Assembly (NCBI RefSeq): GCF_012273895.1
Contig: NC_052111.1
Location: forward strand, 4,092,001-4,156,000
Direction of reading: 5' to 3'
DNA length: 64,000 nt
From: Zerene cesonia
Lineage: Eukaryota; Arthropoda; Insecta; Lepidoptera; Pieridae
A model generated the notes under the pieces. That model searched no databases. It was not told the DNA's origin and was given only the letters and a program-made list of their open reading frames with translations. Shown piece by piece: positions 21,490 to 33,697 of this stretch (the first letter of the stretch is position 1; each line of letters begins with the position of its first letter). The position numbers and the translations under genes are program-made.

Positions 21490-23555
21490 ATGGCTGTAAT
21501 GTTAAAATATATAATTGCCGGTTTAGTAAGATATTGGCTTATACATACGGAATACTGGCAAACTATTGCGAACAGAGTTGAAATAGCGACACCTTTAAAC
21601 TCATGGAAGAGATTAATAGAAGGGGTTTACCTATATGATCATGGAATAAATCCATATGAAGGTGATTCCTTTCATGAATCTCCTATAATGCTTATATTCT
21701 TTCACTTTTTACTGAAATATGCCCCTTTTGTATTACCGGTATTATTTACTCTTGTTGACATGCTCACAGCATACTTTCTGTATAAAACATCTAAGGCATT
21801 TGTTCAAATACTTCAAAGTAACCAAGAGAAAACCAAGAAAACCATAGCAGAGGACTCCAAGGCGTTGCTTTTGGATGATACACATTTGAATGAAGTTCCG
21901 GAATATGTGCTATCTGTGTATTTATTCAACCCTTATTCTGTACTTAATTGTGTTGGAATGACTACAACAGTAATACATAATCTATTAGTCGCTGTGTCCC
22001 TATGGGGCGCAGCAAGTGGACACAGGCTTTTAGCATGTTCTTTTATTGCTCTAGCTACCCACCAAGCCCTATATCCAATTACTCTTATTGTGCCAATATC
22101 AATATTATTAGCAGATGTCAACAAAGGTTGCAATAAATGCTCATATATAAGGACACTTCTAGTTTTTGTTGTATGTTGGGGATTTTTGATCTTCATATCA
22201 GCATACATTATGGATGGTTCATATAGTTACGTTTATAATACATATGGATTTATGTAAGTTGGATTATTTTAGTTATATTATAAATTTAATCAACTTGCGT
22301 AACTTGCATTTTTAATAATAAATCCTTTTTTAAATAATTTATAATTTTTCATGGATGTTGAAATATGTTAAATAGATATTTGTTTGAAAACTGTTTATGA
22401 ACTATATTTATTTCATTTTCAGATTAAATGTTCCAGACCTGAAACCAAACATTGGATTGTTTTGGTACTTCTTTACAGAAATGTTTGAGCATTTCAGATT
22501 ATTATTTGTATGTGCGTTTCAAATAAATGCATTAATTTTATATGTTGTGCCATTAACACTGAGATTTAAGAAAGAGCCTGTACTGTTAGCTACAGTTCTT
22601 ATTGCACTTTCAACTATATTCCGATCATATCCTTGTATTGGAGATGTTGGTTTCTATTTGGCTCTATTACCTATGTGGAAGCATTTATTTACATGTAAGT
22701 AAATCTGTTTAAAGTCATATTTTTATCAATAGACTTTAATGGTTCATATTGTATATACCTAAACTAGTGTCCTCCTGCAGTTTCATCCATGGTACATAAA
22801 GCCTTTGGCACTCAGGGACACATCCATCACATACATATCCAATGGTGAAAGAATTTTCTCAATTAGTCCAGTAGGGATTAAAAAACAAACTCTTCAGATC
22901 ACATATTATTACAGATCTATATAAATAAAAATGAATTGCCAAATGTTTTGTAATGCGTTAAACTCAAGAACTGCTCAACCAATTCGGCTAATTATTTATT
23001 AACATTTTTATTGAGCAAAAGGACATTTATAAAGAGAACAAAATATGTGCCATGCCGAAGCCGAGGTGGACTTCTATTCTGTACAAAAAAAGTTTCAATC
23101 ACTTATTCAAAATTTAATTAACATAAATCAAGTGCCATTTTGTTTAAGTGTCTTTAATAATTTTAATTATACCATACATTATAAATCCAAATATGTTTTA
23201 AGAAAATAAAATTAGAAGAAGTTATAATTTATGTATCTAGCATTGTTTTGAAACATTCATTAAACAAACGATAAAATATATTATCAATAAATTTATTTCA
23301 GTTATGCAGCAGAAGTTTATAGCTGGTTGTGCATTTATCATCACATCTGCACTTGGTCCCACAGTATGGCATCTATGGATATATTCAGGATCAGCAAATG
23401 CAAACTTTTTCTTTGGTGTCACCCTATCATTTGCAACTGCACAAATATTCCTCATCACAGATTTAATGTTTGCTTATTTGAAAAGGGAATTCACATTAAA
23501 ACATGGCTCATCTCGTCAAGTTGATGGCAAACCAGCAAAATTGGTCTTGAGATAA
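21490..23555 (+). CDS. PIGU: PIG-U, GPI transamidase complex subunit, three exons, 429 aa
   Basis: Exons 21490-22253, 22423-22694 and 23302-23555 join in phase (AT|A, T|TT) to 429 codons plus TAA, close to the about 435 aa of animal PIG-U. PIG-U is a multi-pass ER membrane subunit of the GPI transamidase, which replaces the C-terminal signal of precursor proteins with a preassembled GPI anchor. It is thought to help recognise the GPI lipid. Family hallmarks visible are the N-terminal RVEIATPLNSWKR...GVYLYDHGINPY block, HESPIM, YLFNPYSVLNCVG (about residue 140), NVPDLKPNIGLFWYFF (about 257-272), RSYPCIGDVGFYLALLPMW (about 322-340) and a C-terminal helix ending AYLKREF. The ATG has a good context (AAGAATGGC). 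A poly(A) signal AATAAA is at 23710. Confidence 0.96.
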
Positions 23556-23709
23556 CTTATTACATTGGATAGTTCTATAACTGATTGTTCATTGAAATAT
23601 TACCAAACAAATGGGTTTGTTTGATGATATCAAATATAAAATGATGTCCTAGGGCTAATGCATTTATTTTAATTTTTGATGTGAATGTGTTTAGTTAAAT
23701 GTTTTACTT

Positions 23710-23715
23710 AATAAA
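23710..23715 (+). terminator. Poly(A) signal of PIGU
   Basis: AATAAA 155 bases after the PIGU stop codon. Further AATAAA words downstream (for example near 23865) may be alternative sites. Confidence 0.6.
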
Positions 23716-24960
23716 CTATAGACCAATGTGTGAATCAAGACTTATAATGTAAATATATGTAAAGCTATGATTTAAAATAATATTTAATTATGTAAAGTCA
23801 TCTCATTGCTACATGCCATGGCTGTTGTCTATTCCAATTATATTAATTGTTGATGAACAAACATAATAAATAATATAAAATATATTGCCCCCTTGGGTTT
23901 TTGAATAACATAATCCTGTTGCAATTTGTAAATGATGAGGTAGAATCAAAATTAATAAAGTACATTAAAATTTGAGATTATTTTACCCATAAATACCCCA
24001 AAGCTAAAATTTGATTATATACTATTTATTTAGAACATGTTTCATCTTACTAGCTTTTATATTTATTACAATAATCGAGGTACATAATGTAATTTTACTC
24101 TGTCATCTTGAATTACTCTCAACTATATATTCATCGTTTTTGCATGGTCTACATTGTCATTTGAAAGCTTTGGAAGAATAATTTGGAATACTATGAGATA
24201 ATTTTTACTATCGTGTAAGATGTGCACACCAATAATACTATTATTTTGTGTGTAGTATTATAAATAAGCTTGAGCCATACATTATTTTATCGAAACATTT
24301 CATATTTTTCATCACAAATTATAACATGTGAGGTATTGTGTGTTTTCAGTTAGCATTTGCTTTGCATTTATAAAATAATAATTTATGACACTAATTGGAA
24401 AATGAAATGTAATTTATTTATTTATGTAGGGATTAGATATTATTGTTGGTTGTAATATATTACTTTCTATTAGTAAGATGACATTGATATCTGTTCGTAA
24501 TGTAAGTACATTTTATGATGAACAATCTATGAAAATTTATAATAACGTTGAAGTATCTAGCTATTTTCAATAATTACTTTAAACAGAGTAGATTTCGATA
24601 TTCCAACAGATTGTATGATCATAATGAAATAATGTTACCTTGACTAGAATAACATATTCTCTCATAAAAATGTTACATAGATGCAAAGCTAGGCAAATTC
24701 TATGATTATGTTTTCCATATGAAAATGTGTTTGCGTTAATGTAATTCATACGGTTTTATAAAATAATAAAGTATTTTTACAGTTTTAATTTGTTTAGATA
24801 AAATATACCCATTTGTTTCACCCGATCCACGTAACCAACGCGCCCTACTTACTCGTCGAAATTATCTTATCTTAACGAATCTGTAGTAATACACGCCTCG
24901 ATAATACTGCACTATGTATTTTAAGCAACTAATGTGATTATAAAATAATAATTGTGAACG
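23716..24960. other. Intergenic, promoter side of the GPI-anchored vWA-like gene
   Basis: AT-rich spacer between tandem genes with no supported exon or repeat. The last 100-150 bases before 24961 should contain the promoter and leader of the next gene. No TATA box stands out. Confidence 0.5.
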
Positions 24961-27900
24961 ATGAAAATTCTGTGTTTGTTTATTTTTATAATAAACATTA
25001 TTTGCAGTAAGTACCCAAACAATTATGTTATCGGTAGTCGTTAACATAGGATGAGGTGTTGAAGTGTGATTCATTGACAATGCTGCATATTATATTTTTC
25101 GTTTAATATAGAATGTAAGTTCTCACGATGGCGGTTTATTTTCAAAATTACTAGTAACTCCATATATTATGTTATCAACATGCAGGTTGTTTTGTAGATT
25201 GATGATTGTATATATTAATGGACTCGTATGTTATACTAAGGTATAGATTCTTACTTCATACGAAGTGTACTTCTATAACAGTGAATAAGTCCAGGAAAAG
25301 TTTATGACTTTTGCAGTTTTATAAATATGGAAATAAGCCATTCTTTTCAGGGATCAACCAACTTAAAAATATATCGTATTTTTTAAATAAAATTTATTTG
25401 CCTTTTTTTTCAATTTTGATTTGATCAGATGCTTTTGGAGAATTATTGCCTAGTATACCAACACATTTACTCGATTGTTACCGAAATGGGGGACCTGAAT
25501 TAGGCGCACCGAGGCGCCTAGACGTATTTCTATCTCTAGTCAGGCGATTGGAACTCAAAACAAATCTAGATTTGAGGTTGTTTAGCACAGCTTTATTGAG
25601 AAGGTATGGCATTTTTTTATTTACCTATTCATTGATTTAATGGAACATGAAAATTTATACCTTTCGTATTCAACTACTCACTATATTTTACATAATAGTC
25701 AGACTTTCATTTCAGTTTGCGGCTGGATGGTGTGGAGGAAGCGGCTAATGTAGTTGAAACAGAGTTCGTTCTACCATACAGAGCTTCAGCTTTCCAGTTT
25801 CACAAGTACAAATTGCTTATGGATATATTTTTACCAAGCCAAGATCTAATTGATGCAGATGAATTCTTTTCTATCGAAGAAAAATGTTTACTCCATAAGA
25901 TTATAAGTTCTACAGTGCGACCGTGGGAAAGGGGTGATGAAAATATAGTGTGCCCACTGTCCATACAACAAAGACAAAATATTGTTTCGTCTAGTCGTAA
26001 TAGGTATGTTCCTTTTTTGTTGTTTGGCTACGTAAAGTTCTATTTAATCACGATTTTATTAGCTTCACCCATATTTTATGTATGTTTTTATGTACCTGAA
26101 TTCTTCAGTCCCGATTTTGAACCACTTTAAACACATAGATTATTTTACACTTATCAACGATCGGGTATCTTATTATCCTGGTAAATAATTTCTTTCCGCA
26201 TAGGAGCAAGTGAGGTAAATTAGTTTAGTCTATCATTCAATCGTGTTTTTTTCAATATTTATTATGTAGGTGTAATGTACTAATGTATTTCGTATGGTTA
26301 AATAATTTTACTTATTCTGTCAATTATGTGTCCATAGGATTAATAGTAGATGTCCCATTGAAGATGGTGTGATACAATCTTCTTGGGGTCCTGTATCTCC
26401 TGGAACTCTCGTAGCAGCCATCGCGTCGTCTTTAGAAGCTCAAAGAATATTAGTAACTGATATTTTACAAGCAAATTTATTCAAAGCAGAAGTCCCATCG
26501 TCTTTAATTAATATGGCTTTGAAAGAATGGGATTCAAAATTGGAAAAGCTAAATGATATCGAGGATCCGAGTGGTAGTGCCGCTGCCGATATAAGTAACA
26601 TATGGGCTGCAACGTTAGCAGGTATTGAAGAATTAAATATTTTGAATGTATTGGATACCTAGGATAAAATTAAAAAAAAACTCACTCATGAATAATAGAG
26701 GTTTCTAATTTTGAAGTTCTAGTCCCACCTCATATCTCGGTATCCACGGCAAAGTATATAGATCTACATTTATGTCTTGCTTCTCCAGGGGATTTAGCAG
26801 AAGTAGCACTAAACCAAGGGTCGAGAGTAGGCGCTGCACCACAGCGCCTGATAGTTGGCACAAATAACAGATGGAATGACACATTTTTACCGCGAGATTT
26901 TTATCTGTTTATGCAGAATAGTTCATCAACTGATTGGCATATGACAGACGCTGAAATTTTGGCGGGAATCGATGGTAAGTCTATACTTAAAAAGAAGAGT
27001 AATTATCTAAATAAGTTTGAGTATCTATTGTGTCCATAAAAGTTAATTGAGTCCTATAAAAAAGTCATAAGAATACCTTCTTGTTTTTCGTTTTAAAAAT
27101 ATTTCTGTCAATAAATGTATAACTGATGAGATATATAAATCATATTTCAGGTTTAATCTTGTCTAATTACGTACCATCATGGATCGAACAACGCAGAACG
27201 TTGCGATTATCACAAATAATCGAGATGTATTATTCCAATGAAGGGGTATCGTTCGAGCCCAAAGTGCGAGCGTGTAACAGACAAGCTTTGTTCTCCGATA
27301 TAGTGAACAGGGAGCAATTATACAAAGAAACTTCTCGACTAGCACACATACTGTCGTTACGGCAAATCACTGTTTACATACCGGTCGAAGAAATGAATAG
27401 GATCACTGATGCTGCAGTCACTGCGTTCATGGATTATGTTCGTGAGTATAAATAAAATGTATTGACGCTTAATACGATAGTTCGACTGATGAATAAGAGC
27501 ATTTCTGGAAAGGTTTGATTGATATCTAAATAGATGGATGGGAGTTAAGTAACTAGTGGAATTTTATCGATATAAAGCGCCATTCATAAAATACCAGATT
27601 GTTTGATTGGGCTTACTATCATGATCGAATTAGACTAGTTATTATAGAGACAAAGTAACATATTATCATTTAGTATGAACGTTCTTCGAGAAATTTGATT
27701 GTGCTGTTAGCATTTTTGAGCAGCTGTGTCTGTTCTTATTACTTATAACATGTGCCCATATCCACTAAATATGCATGGTTTTCCAGCATCACTGTTACGG
27801 CAGTACCACGTAGAATGTACAGCCAGCCAAAATATACCCGCAATGGATTTAATTATAGCTACCGATAGCTCGTGGAGAGGATATCAAGTAGAACAATTTA

Positions 27901-30197
27901 TGTCGTGAGTAGTAGTTTTATTTCGCCTTTTTGTTTCCTGTAAACTGTGTAAAATGTAAACGGTGATATAAAGATTTTACAATACGAAAAAACGTTAAAA
28001 AAGATCACGAGTGACATCCAAATTTAATTTCAATTATAGAAATAAAATTTTGTTCATGGGCACATAATTAAAAAAACTGTTCTAACTTCTATAACATCGT
28101 CTTGGCATCGAATCTTTAGGACTCCTAGGTAGTATGTAATGTATGAGTAATAATATTGTAAAAATTTGTTTAAGATGGATCGGTGGCGCACTTGAGATAA
28201 ACATGCAAAAGAGTACAATAGCATTACTACATGGAAACACGGGCGAATGGATCGTACCGAAAACGCAAAATCTAACAAGCGCATTTGCAACATTATCCAA
28301 CAATACCAAAGAATGTATGGCGATGCACAAAATTAAATGGATGCGGTTATCATGATAGTTACCAAAACTTTTCGTTTTAGGGCCAAATCGTCTTAACCTC
28401 CCGAACGTTATATCAGCTGTAATACAACACATACGAAACGAGACGCTCGAAGATATTCAGGATATGAGGAGTGCGGGCCCGAGTACTGTCGTTCTTATAG
28501 TCAGTCCAACAGATCGGCTGTCTTCGAACGACCTGAATAGATCTAGAATGCTCATGAGTTCGCTGCGCACGAGTTTCTTTGACGTGTACTTCGCGTACGC
28601 AGCGCAAGATACGTCCGATTTCAAAAATATCAACAATGAGTATATGGATTATTCGGAACTATTTTTAACGGTTGGTGCTATGCAATGACTGTAGTAAAAG
28701 ACTTTAAGTGGTAATAATGAGATATATTAGGTAGATCATATGTAATTTTGTAGCTGACTAATAATTTACGTTTGATTTAAACACATAGACAAGTTTTTAG
28801 ATAATATCAAATCCTCTGAAAACGTATGTAGACACATTTATTTATTAAAAATCAATCAATTATTTTTTTAAGAAAACGCACATTTTTCAATCTCTTATAA
28901 TTTTTTTTTTTGTTAAATAATAATAAATTTCTCACTTTAATTATCTTTTATATTTTAAACATATTTTCTTTTTTCCTTTAAGGTTTCATCGACGTCAATA
29001 ACAGACGTAACTAGCGCAGTTGCGACGCATTTGGTGAAAAACATAATTCCGTCTAGGATATCGGGTCCTCAGTGCTCCTTCAATGGGACGGATTATGTGC
29101 AAGTGCCTTATGAGGACTACGTGCTGCCGGGCCGAGAGCAGTCGTATCGCATTCATCCGTTTTATTTAAGGCAACAAGCGATTATTAATGTACAGGTATA
29201 TTGTTGGTTGTATTTATTTATTTATTTGAAAATAGCTTCTGCCCGCGTCTTTGCACGCGTTAAATTCGAAGTAATTTAATAGATGTTATACATAAAAACA
29301 TTTCCACATTAAATTTTTAAAAAGAAATGATGAGTAACATATTATTAGGGAAAGAATTCATCATAAATTTGGGACATAATACTAAAACATTAATTGGAAA
29401 CTAACGCATCACGTATAATTTTATTCCGTCTTGAGGTATTAGTAAAAAGTTGTTTACAAAGAACTTACAAATCGTCATAACTTCTACAAAGGTCAATAAA
29501 TAATAATGACATAATAGCGTCTTATAATCTATTATTATTATGTTATAAATCTTAAAGTAGCATAGACCTGACCTAAGGTAATGACATTGATATCTATATC
29601 TGGGCACTACGCCTACTACAACTAAGCCAACTATACATAACAGCTTAATGAGTTATCTTCTTGTAAATGTATGCCAATGGAGATCGTAGGTCAAAACATA
29701 CTAACATTAAAAATAAGTACCTACTATGATTCCGTGTTTGTTAATTAGTCCTGATTTTACATACACAATGATCGCTAAATAAAATATAGACTAGAATCTA
29801 AAGTCAACACTGTATCCCAACCTTGTTGATTTGACTCAAACAAAAAAAAAAGAACAATAAATAATTCCATAATGCACTTTTTTAACTTTGCCATTTGAAA
29901 TAGCATCGATAGTGATAAATATTCCATGTAGGTATTTGTGTAGCAATGCAATAAAACTTCATTAAAATAAGATCGTTTTGTTTTAGTTTCGTAACGATGG
30001 CCACGGCAGGATTTTGGTTTGCATGTGGCGCGGGGCGGAGTCGTCTCACACGTGTCAATCGATAAACGAACGAGATGTGTTCACGTTTAATTTGACCAAG
30101 CCTTGCCCTTCGCCGAATTTTTGCACCCCGGCCCGATTTCTTGTTACCGCACAAACAACTTTGAACTTGTGTGCACGTAAGAGTATATTGTATGCCT

Positions 30198-30238
<41 letters not shown>

Positions 30239-31304
30239 CTCATCTATGTTATGCGTATATTATGTAAGTTCCTCTTCAAGATTAGATATTTTGTGTTTGT
30301 ATATAATTAATGCAATAACTAATGAACTGATTCTGAAAATTCTTCAACTAAAACCTAAAAATATTAATTAATTAATAATTAAAAATTAATAATTATAATT
30401 ATAATTATTAATTATGCGTAATTGGATAATATTTAGTTTTTATCTCGACTCAGGCACGGGTCATTCGGCTTGTATGTCTATATATTGTATATGCTTGTAT
30501 CAAAATACCCAAGAGTATTTAGTTATATTTATTTTGGTTTTTTTGTTAGGGTATCCGAACGTATAATAAATTAATGTCTCAATAACACAATAAAATGGAA
30601 AAATAAAAGCAAGGATGCTTGTTATTTTTCTGACCTCGTGAACGAAATAATATAGATATTTTAGAGTGAGACAGGCGAACTTTAAAGCATAAAATCTCGC
30701 AAAATATACCCATACCCATAATAATAGCCAATCCCCGTCTATATACCCCATTTTATGAGTTTAACTGAAGCACCCTGGCTGCTCGTCCTGGCTCCACCGG
30801 TTTTAGCCCAGAGTAATATTAATAAAATATAGCCAATGTCACATGTGATTTTTTTTATTAAATCGTAGTATGTGAGCATGGAAAACAAAAGCGCAAATGT
30901 ACTCTTGTATAATATTAGTTTTTAATTATTTATATAAGTATGAGAAATGTTGCCTTATTGGCATTATTATTTCAATGCAACAATGACTTGCTCCAATCGT
31001 ACCTACCAATAAGCTGTATCTATAATGATAACTGAAAGAAGAAAATTCCATCTTTTAAAATAAAAAGCTAAGGCAATCAGTCGCAGCACTGTTAATCACG
31101 CGTACGTACTTATGAATCTACTGGAACCGTTAATTTATTCACTTTGCAGATAGCGATTGCCGCCTGCCGCATCAAGTGGGTTACTACATACAACATTCTG
31201 GTTTGCGCTGCTTGCCGCTCATGGGATCATCGGTCAGTACGGCGCCGATTTCGAAAGTATTATTGCTTTCTCTCGTGATCTCATTATTGTATTATTGGTT
31301 TTAA
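24961..31304 (+). CDS. Predicted GPI-anchored extracellular protein with vWA-like domain, twelve exons, 791 aa
   Basis: Exons 24961-25006, 25429-25603, 25716-26003, 26338-26621, 26789-26974, 27151-27441, 27787-27904, 28175-28314, 28381-28670, 28983-29195, 29987-30176 and 31150-31304 join in phase to 791 codons plus TAA. Residues 1-19 are a signal peptide (MKILCLFIFIINIICNAFG). Residues 20-420 show no family I recognise (conserved-looking WGPVSPGTLVAAIASSLEAQ near 220). From about 442 there is a vWA-type pattern: a strand DLIIATDSSW, a helix, KSTIALLHG, then STVVLIVSPTD and FFDVYFAYAAQD. D450-S-S-W-R keeps only part of the DxSxS metal site. Residues after about 625 are cysteine-containing. The tail GSSVSTAPISK plus hydrophobic VLLLSLVISLLYYWF is a GPI-attachment signal. 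Several N-x-S/T sites fit an extracellular protein. Donor 9 (GTTGGT) is weak but phase-correct. Function unknown. Confidence 0.85.
29234..29290 (-). mobile_element. Helitron-like 3' end fragment
   Basis: 'agcttctgcccgcgtctttg' then 'cacgcgttaaatt', related to 13912-13975. It lies in intron 10 of the vWA-like gene, just after exon 10. Confidence 0.5.
30202..30235. repeat. (AT)n microsatellite
   Basis: About 34 bases of alternating A and T in intron 11 of the vWA-like gene, followed by other AT-rich palindromic sequence (about 30365-30412) made of ATTA/TAAT words. Confidence 0.95.
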
Positions 31305-31391
31305 TAGAATGTTTTTATAACAATTTGTGTATTATTAAAAACCCTTTATTTTATAATGTTTTCCGGGTACGGAACAAAATTAAGTAAGAAA

Positions 31392-31397
31392 AATAAA
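31392..31397 (+). terminator. Poly(A) signal of the vWA-like gene
   Basis: AATAAA 88 bases after the stop at 31304, with a second AATAAA at 31417. The 3' end of this transcript therefore lies immediately next to the antisense tRNA-Arg. Confidence 0.6.
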
Positions 31398-31435
31398 TAC
31401 AGCTTATAATATTTGCAATAAAAAAAATAAGGCGT

Positions 31436-31508
31436 TACCCCTGGTGGGACTCGAACCCACAATCCCCGGCTTAGGAGGCCGATGCCTTATCCATTAGGCC
31501 ACAGGGGC
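31436..31508 (-). tRNA. tRNA-Arg (anticodon CCT)
   Basis: On the minus strand a complete 73-nt cloverleaf starts GCCCCTG and ends CAGGGGT plus discriminator A. The acceptor stem is seven pairs with G1-U72 wobble. The anticodon arm is TCGGC-CTCCTAA-GCCGG, so the anticodon CCT reads AGG. The T arm is GTGGG-TTCGAGT-CCCAC, containing the pol III B box. No intron is present. A run of eight T follows on the minus strand (plus-strand A run 31420-31427), the pol III terminator. It is transcribed toward the 3' end of the vWA-like gene. Confidence 0.97.
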
Positions 31509-32090
31509 TGATGATTGAGCAATGGAATTTCTGTAATATTATCAGTATTATTAATTACACAGTACATATTTAATTGGCAGTTGCAGTAGCAGTAGTCAGT
31601 TGTATTATTTTAGATCATTTAAGATTTTCGAATCTATTTAAAATGTAATTTAAGGTTTCATCATCCTTCTAATTTATTGCTTCCAAAAGAAATACTATTC
31701 ATTATACTATATAAACTAACAAAGAACGTAAGTTCTTTACCCAATAAAAACCAAAATGCATTTAATCAACCAACATTATGAAGACAAATGTGCTCTGTGT
31801 AGTTCAGCTTGATCTAGTGAACAATTTTATAACTAGAGTTAGCGCTAAAGTCGCAACACATGGCGTAGTATCGACAATTCACTCATAGATAGCGTTGTAG
31901 GCATTTGTGATTTAACTTTTTTCTTGAATACTATTTAGCATTAGTAGCTTGTTATTATTTTTTAATTATTGAGGCGTTGTTGTTAATTATTTAAAGTAGC
32001 AATAATAGAGATTGTACATTATATTGAATTAATAATTTATATTCTATAAAATTTGAAAATATGTTTTTAAATTCGTTCTCAGCTTCCAAC
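31509..32090. other. Spacer between the two tRNA genes
   Basis: About 580 bases with no exon. It serves as upstream flank of both divergent tRNA genes. No repeat family was recognised. Confidence 0.5.
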
Positions 32091-32162
32091 GACTCCGTGG
32101 CGCAACGGTAGCGCGTCTGACTCCAGATCAGAAGGTTGCGTGTTCAAATCACGTCGGGGTCA
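32091..32162 (+). tRNA. tRNA-Trp (anticodon CCA)
   Basis: A 72-nt cloverleaf starting GACTCCG and ending CGGGGTC plus discriminator A (one U-G wobble in the acceptor stem). D arm GGCGCAACGGTAGCGC, anticodon arm TCTGA-CTCCAGA-TCAGA with anticodon CCA (UGG codon), T arm GCGTG-TTCAAAT-CACGT. No intron. A T7 run beginning at 32172 is the pol III terminator. Confidence 0.97.
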
Positions 32163-32171
32163 ACGACACAA

Positions 32172-32178
32172 TTTTTTT
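32172..32178 (+). terminator. Pol III terminator of tRNA-Trp
   Basis: Seven consecutive T about ten bases after the tRNA 3' end, followed by further T-rich sequence. Confidence 0.8.
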
Positions 32179-32735
32179 CTTCTTTTTATTTTAAAGATCT
32201 TTTTCATTATTTTCATCATAACAATGTATAGGAAAAATTATGGTTATACTAATTGCAAATCTGAAGGTTCCCTTTCTAACGGGTAATTCGTTTTGTATCA
32301 GTTGAGTTTTTTTATTGAGGACACTAAATATGACCTTAAATCCCCTCTAATTGCTAAGCAAATTTACACACATTCAAATAACGACTGGTTTAAAGGTACT
32401 GGGGCAGAATTCAGCTTATTTTATCTGTAAATCCTAAAATAACATTCTTTTTTATTCACATACTAAAAATAACTACACGATTAGTAATGGAAATTAAATG
32501 TTGTATTCGACCTTAAATGGAATCTTCAAATGATTTTGTAAGGCTATTTGAATACCAACATGTGATTTATAGTTAGTAATTAATGTATACACTAGTGTTG
32601 AAATCCCCACTTAGACTATTTTTCATAGCCGTGGTACAGACTCATAAATCTTAACTGGAAAATCGTCATTCCGGGCCAAAAAACTCGGTTTATTACAAAG
32701 ATTATAATGTCATTCATATCAATTTTGCTTTTCAG

Positions 32736-32903
32736 TTGGTACGATTTACAGTGCATATTGGAATGCTGTATACGTGCAAGAAAGAGCATTTCGCTTTGCA
32801 GGCTCTGTCGAGACGGTCAGGTGACTGGCATACGTGTCTACTGGCGCCTTTTCAAACGAATCGCATTCTTGTAACGCATACACACGCAAATATATCCCTG
32901 TAG
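32736..32903 (+). CDS. Possible orphan terminal exon, 55 codons plus TAG
   Basis: A strong acceptor (pyrimidine tract then TTTTCAG, 32729-32735) is followed by an open frame beginning LVRFTVHIGMLYTCKKEHF, then ALQALSRRSGDWHTCLLAPF, ending in TAG at 32901-32903. The block is less AT-rich than its surroundings and has coding-like composition. No upstream exon was found. If real it could be an alternative last exon of the vWA-like gene (for example replacing exon 12) or belong to an undetected gene. Weakly supported. Confidence 0.3.
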   Translation: MVRFTVHIGMLYTCKKEHFALQALSRRSGDWHTCLLAPFQTNRILVTHTHANISL

Positions 32904-33259
32904 TAGTCATCATGATTACAACCAGTTTTGTGCACGTACGCGAACACGCCTTCTAAGTGCTCCTGTGTGGGTTAGAGACATTCATGTGTTAACCTGGAGG
33001 TCATATTATATCAAACAATTGGTCAAACACAAAACGAATGCGCTTTTCTGAGCCTATAGATTTTAACACGTACACAAATTAAATATATTATTTATTACAG
33101 CCTATTTCATTATTTTAGTTTGCTAAATATGTATGATGAAAATAAAATACAACATCACCTTCGTCGTAAGCATCTTGTTTTTGGATTACCTGTGATTGTT
33201 ACTTTTTTCTAATGAAGTAGTAATGAGTTTGAATAACTTCTATACGCATCGTTATTTTA

Positions 33260-33697
33260 TTAAATGTATGCACTTTTATTGTGTGACGTATTTAAAGAAT
33301 AGGTATCTGTAGATTTTAAATGGTTAACAAAGAGAAGGTTATAGTGTATAGGAAGCACAATGCGGCAGTATTCATAATTAATTTTTACTTGACTCTTAGA
33401 AGTGAGTATGACGCAAAGTCTAAGGAAATCTATAGTAGTATAAGGTTTCCTTTCAGGGTCAATCAGTTGGTCGAATAGGCATTTATTAGAACTGGTGTGT
33501 GTCCAGATGGAATGTCTGGCCTTGGTCGGTTCTGCTGCATCAATAAATAATTGGTGAATCAATGACGTCAACTCAACAGTTGACGCAGTTCGGTTGAAGT
33601 CCAACAATAATAATTCTTTATTAGTGTCAATTACATTTTTTGTGAACTTTTCGTCCAATTGACCCCCACAATTATTGGCGCGCGTGAGCCGCGTCAC
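33260..33697 (-). CDS. Hypothetical open frame, 145 codons, no family recognised
   Basis: On the minus strand an open frame runs from a GTG at 33697 (an in-frame TGA lies just upstream, and there is no ATG) to a stop at 33260. The first about 105 codons are protein-like (for example CGGQLDEKFTKNVID, TSLIHQLFIDAAEPTKARHS, CLFDQLIDPERKPYTTIDF) and GC is locally higher. A possible donor (CAA|GTAAAA, near 33391) would end the exon before the AT-rich part. A separate ATG at about 33723 opens another frame that stops after 16 codons. It could be an internal exon, a decayed transposon or retrogene, or chance. Not named. Confidence 0.3.
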   Translation of the reverse strand: MTRLTRANNCGGQLDEKFTKNVIDTNKELLLLDFNRTASTVELTSLIHQLFIDAAEPTKARHSIWTHTSSNKCLFDQLIDPERKPYTTIDFLRLCVILTSKSQVKINYEYCRIVLPIHYNLLFVNHLKSTDTYSLNTSHNKSAYI

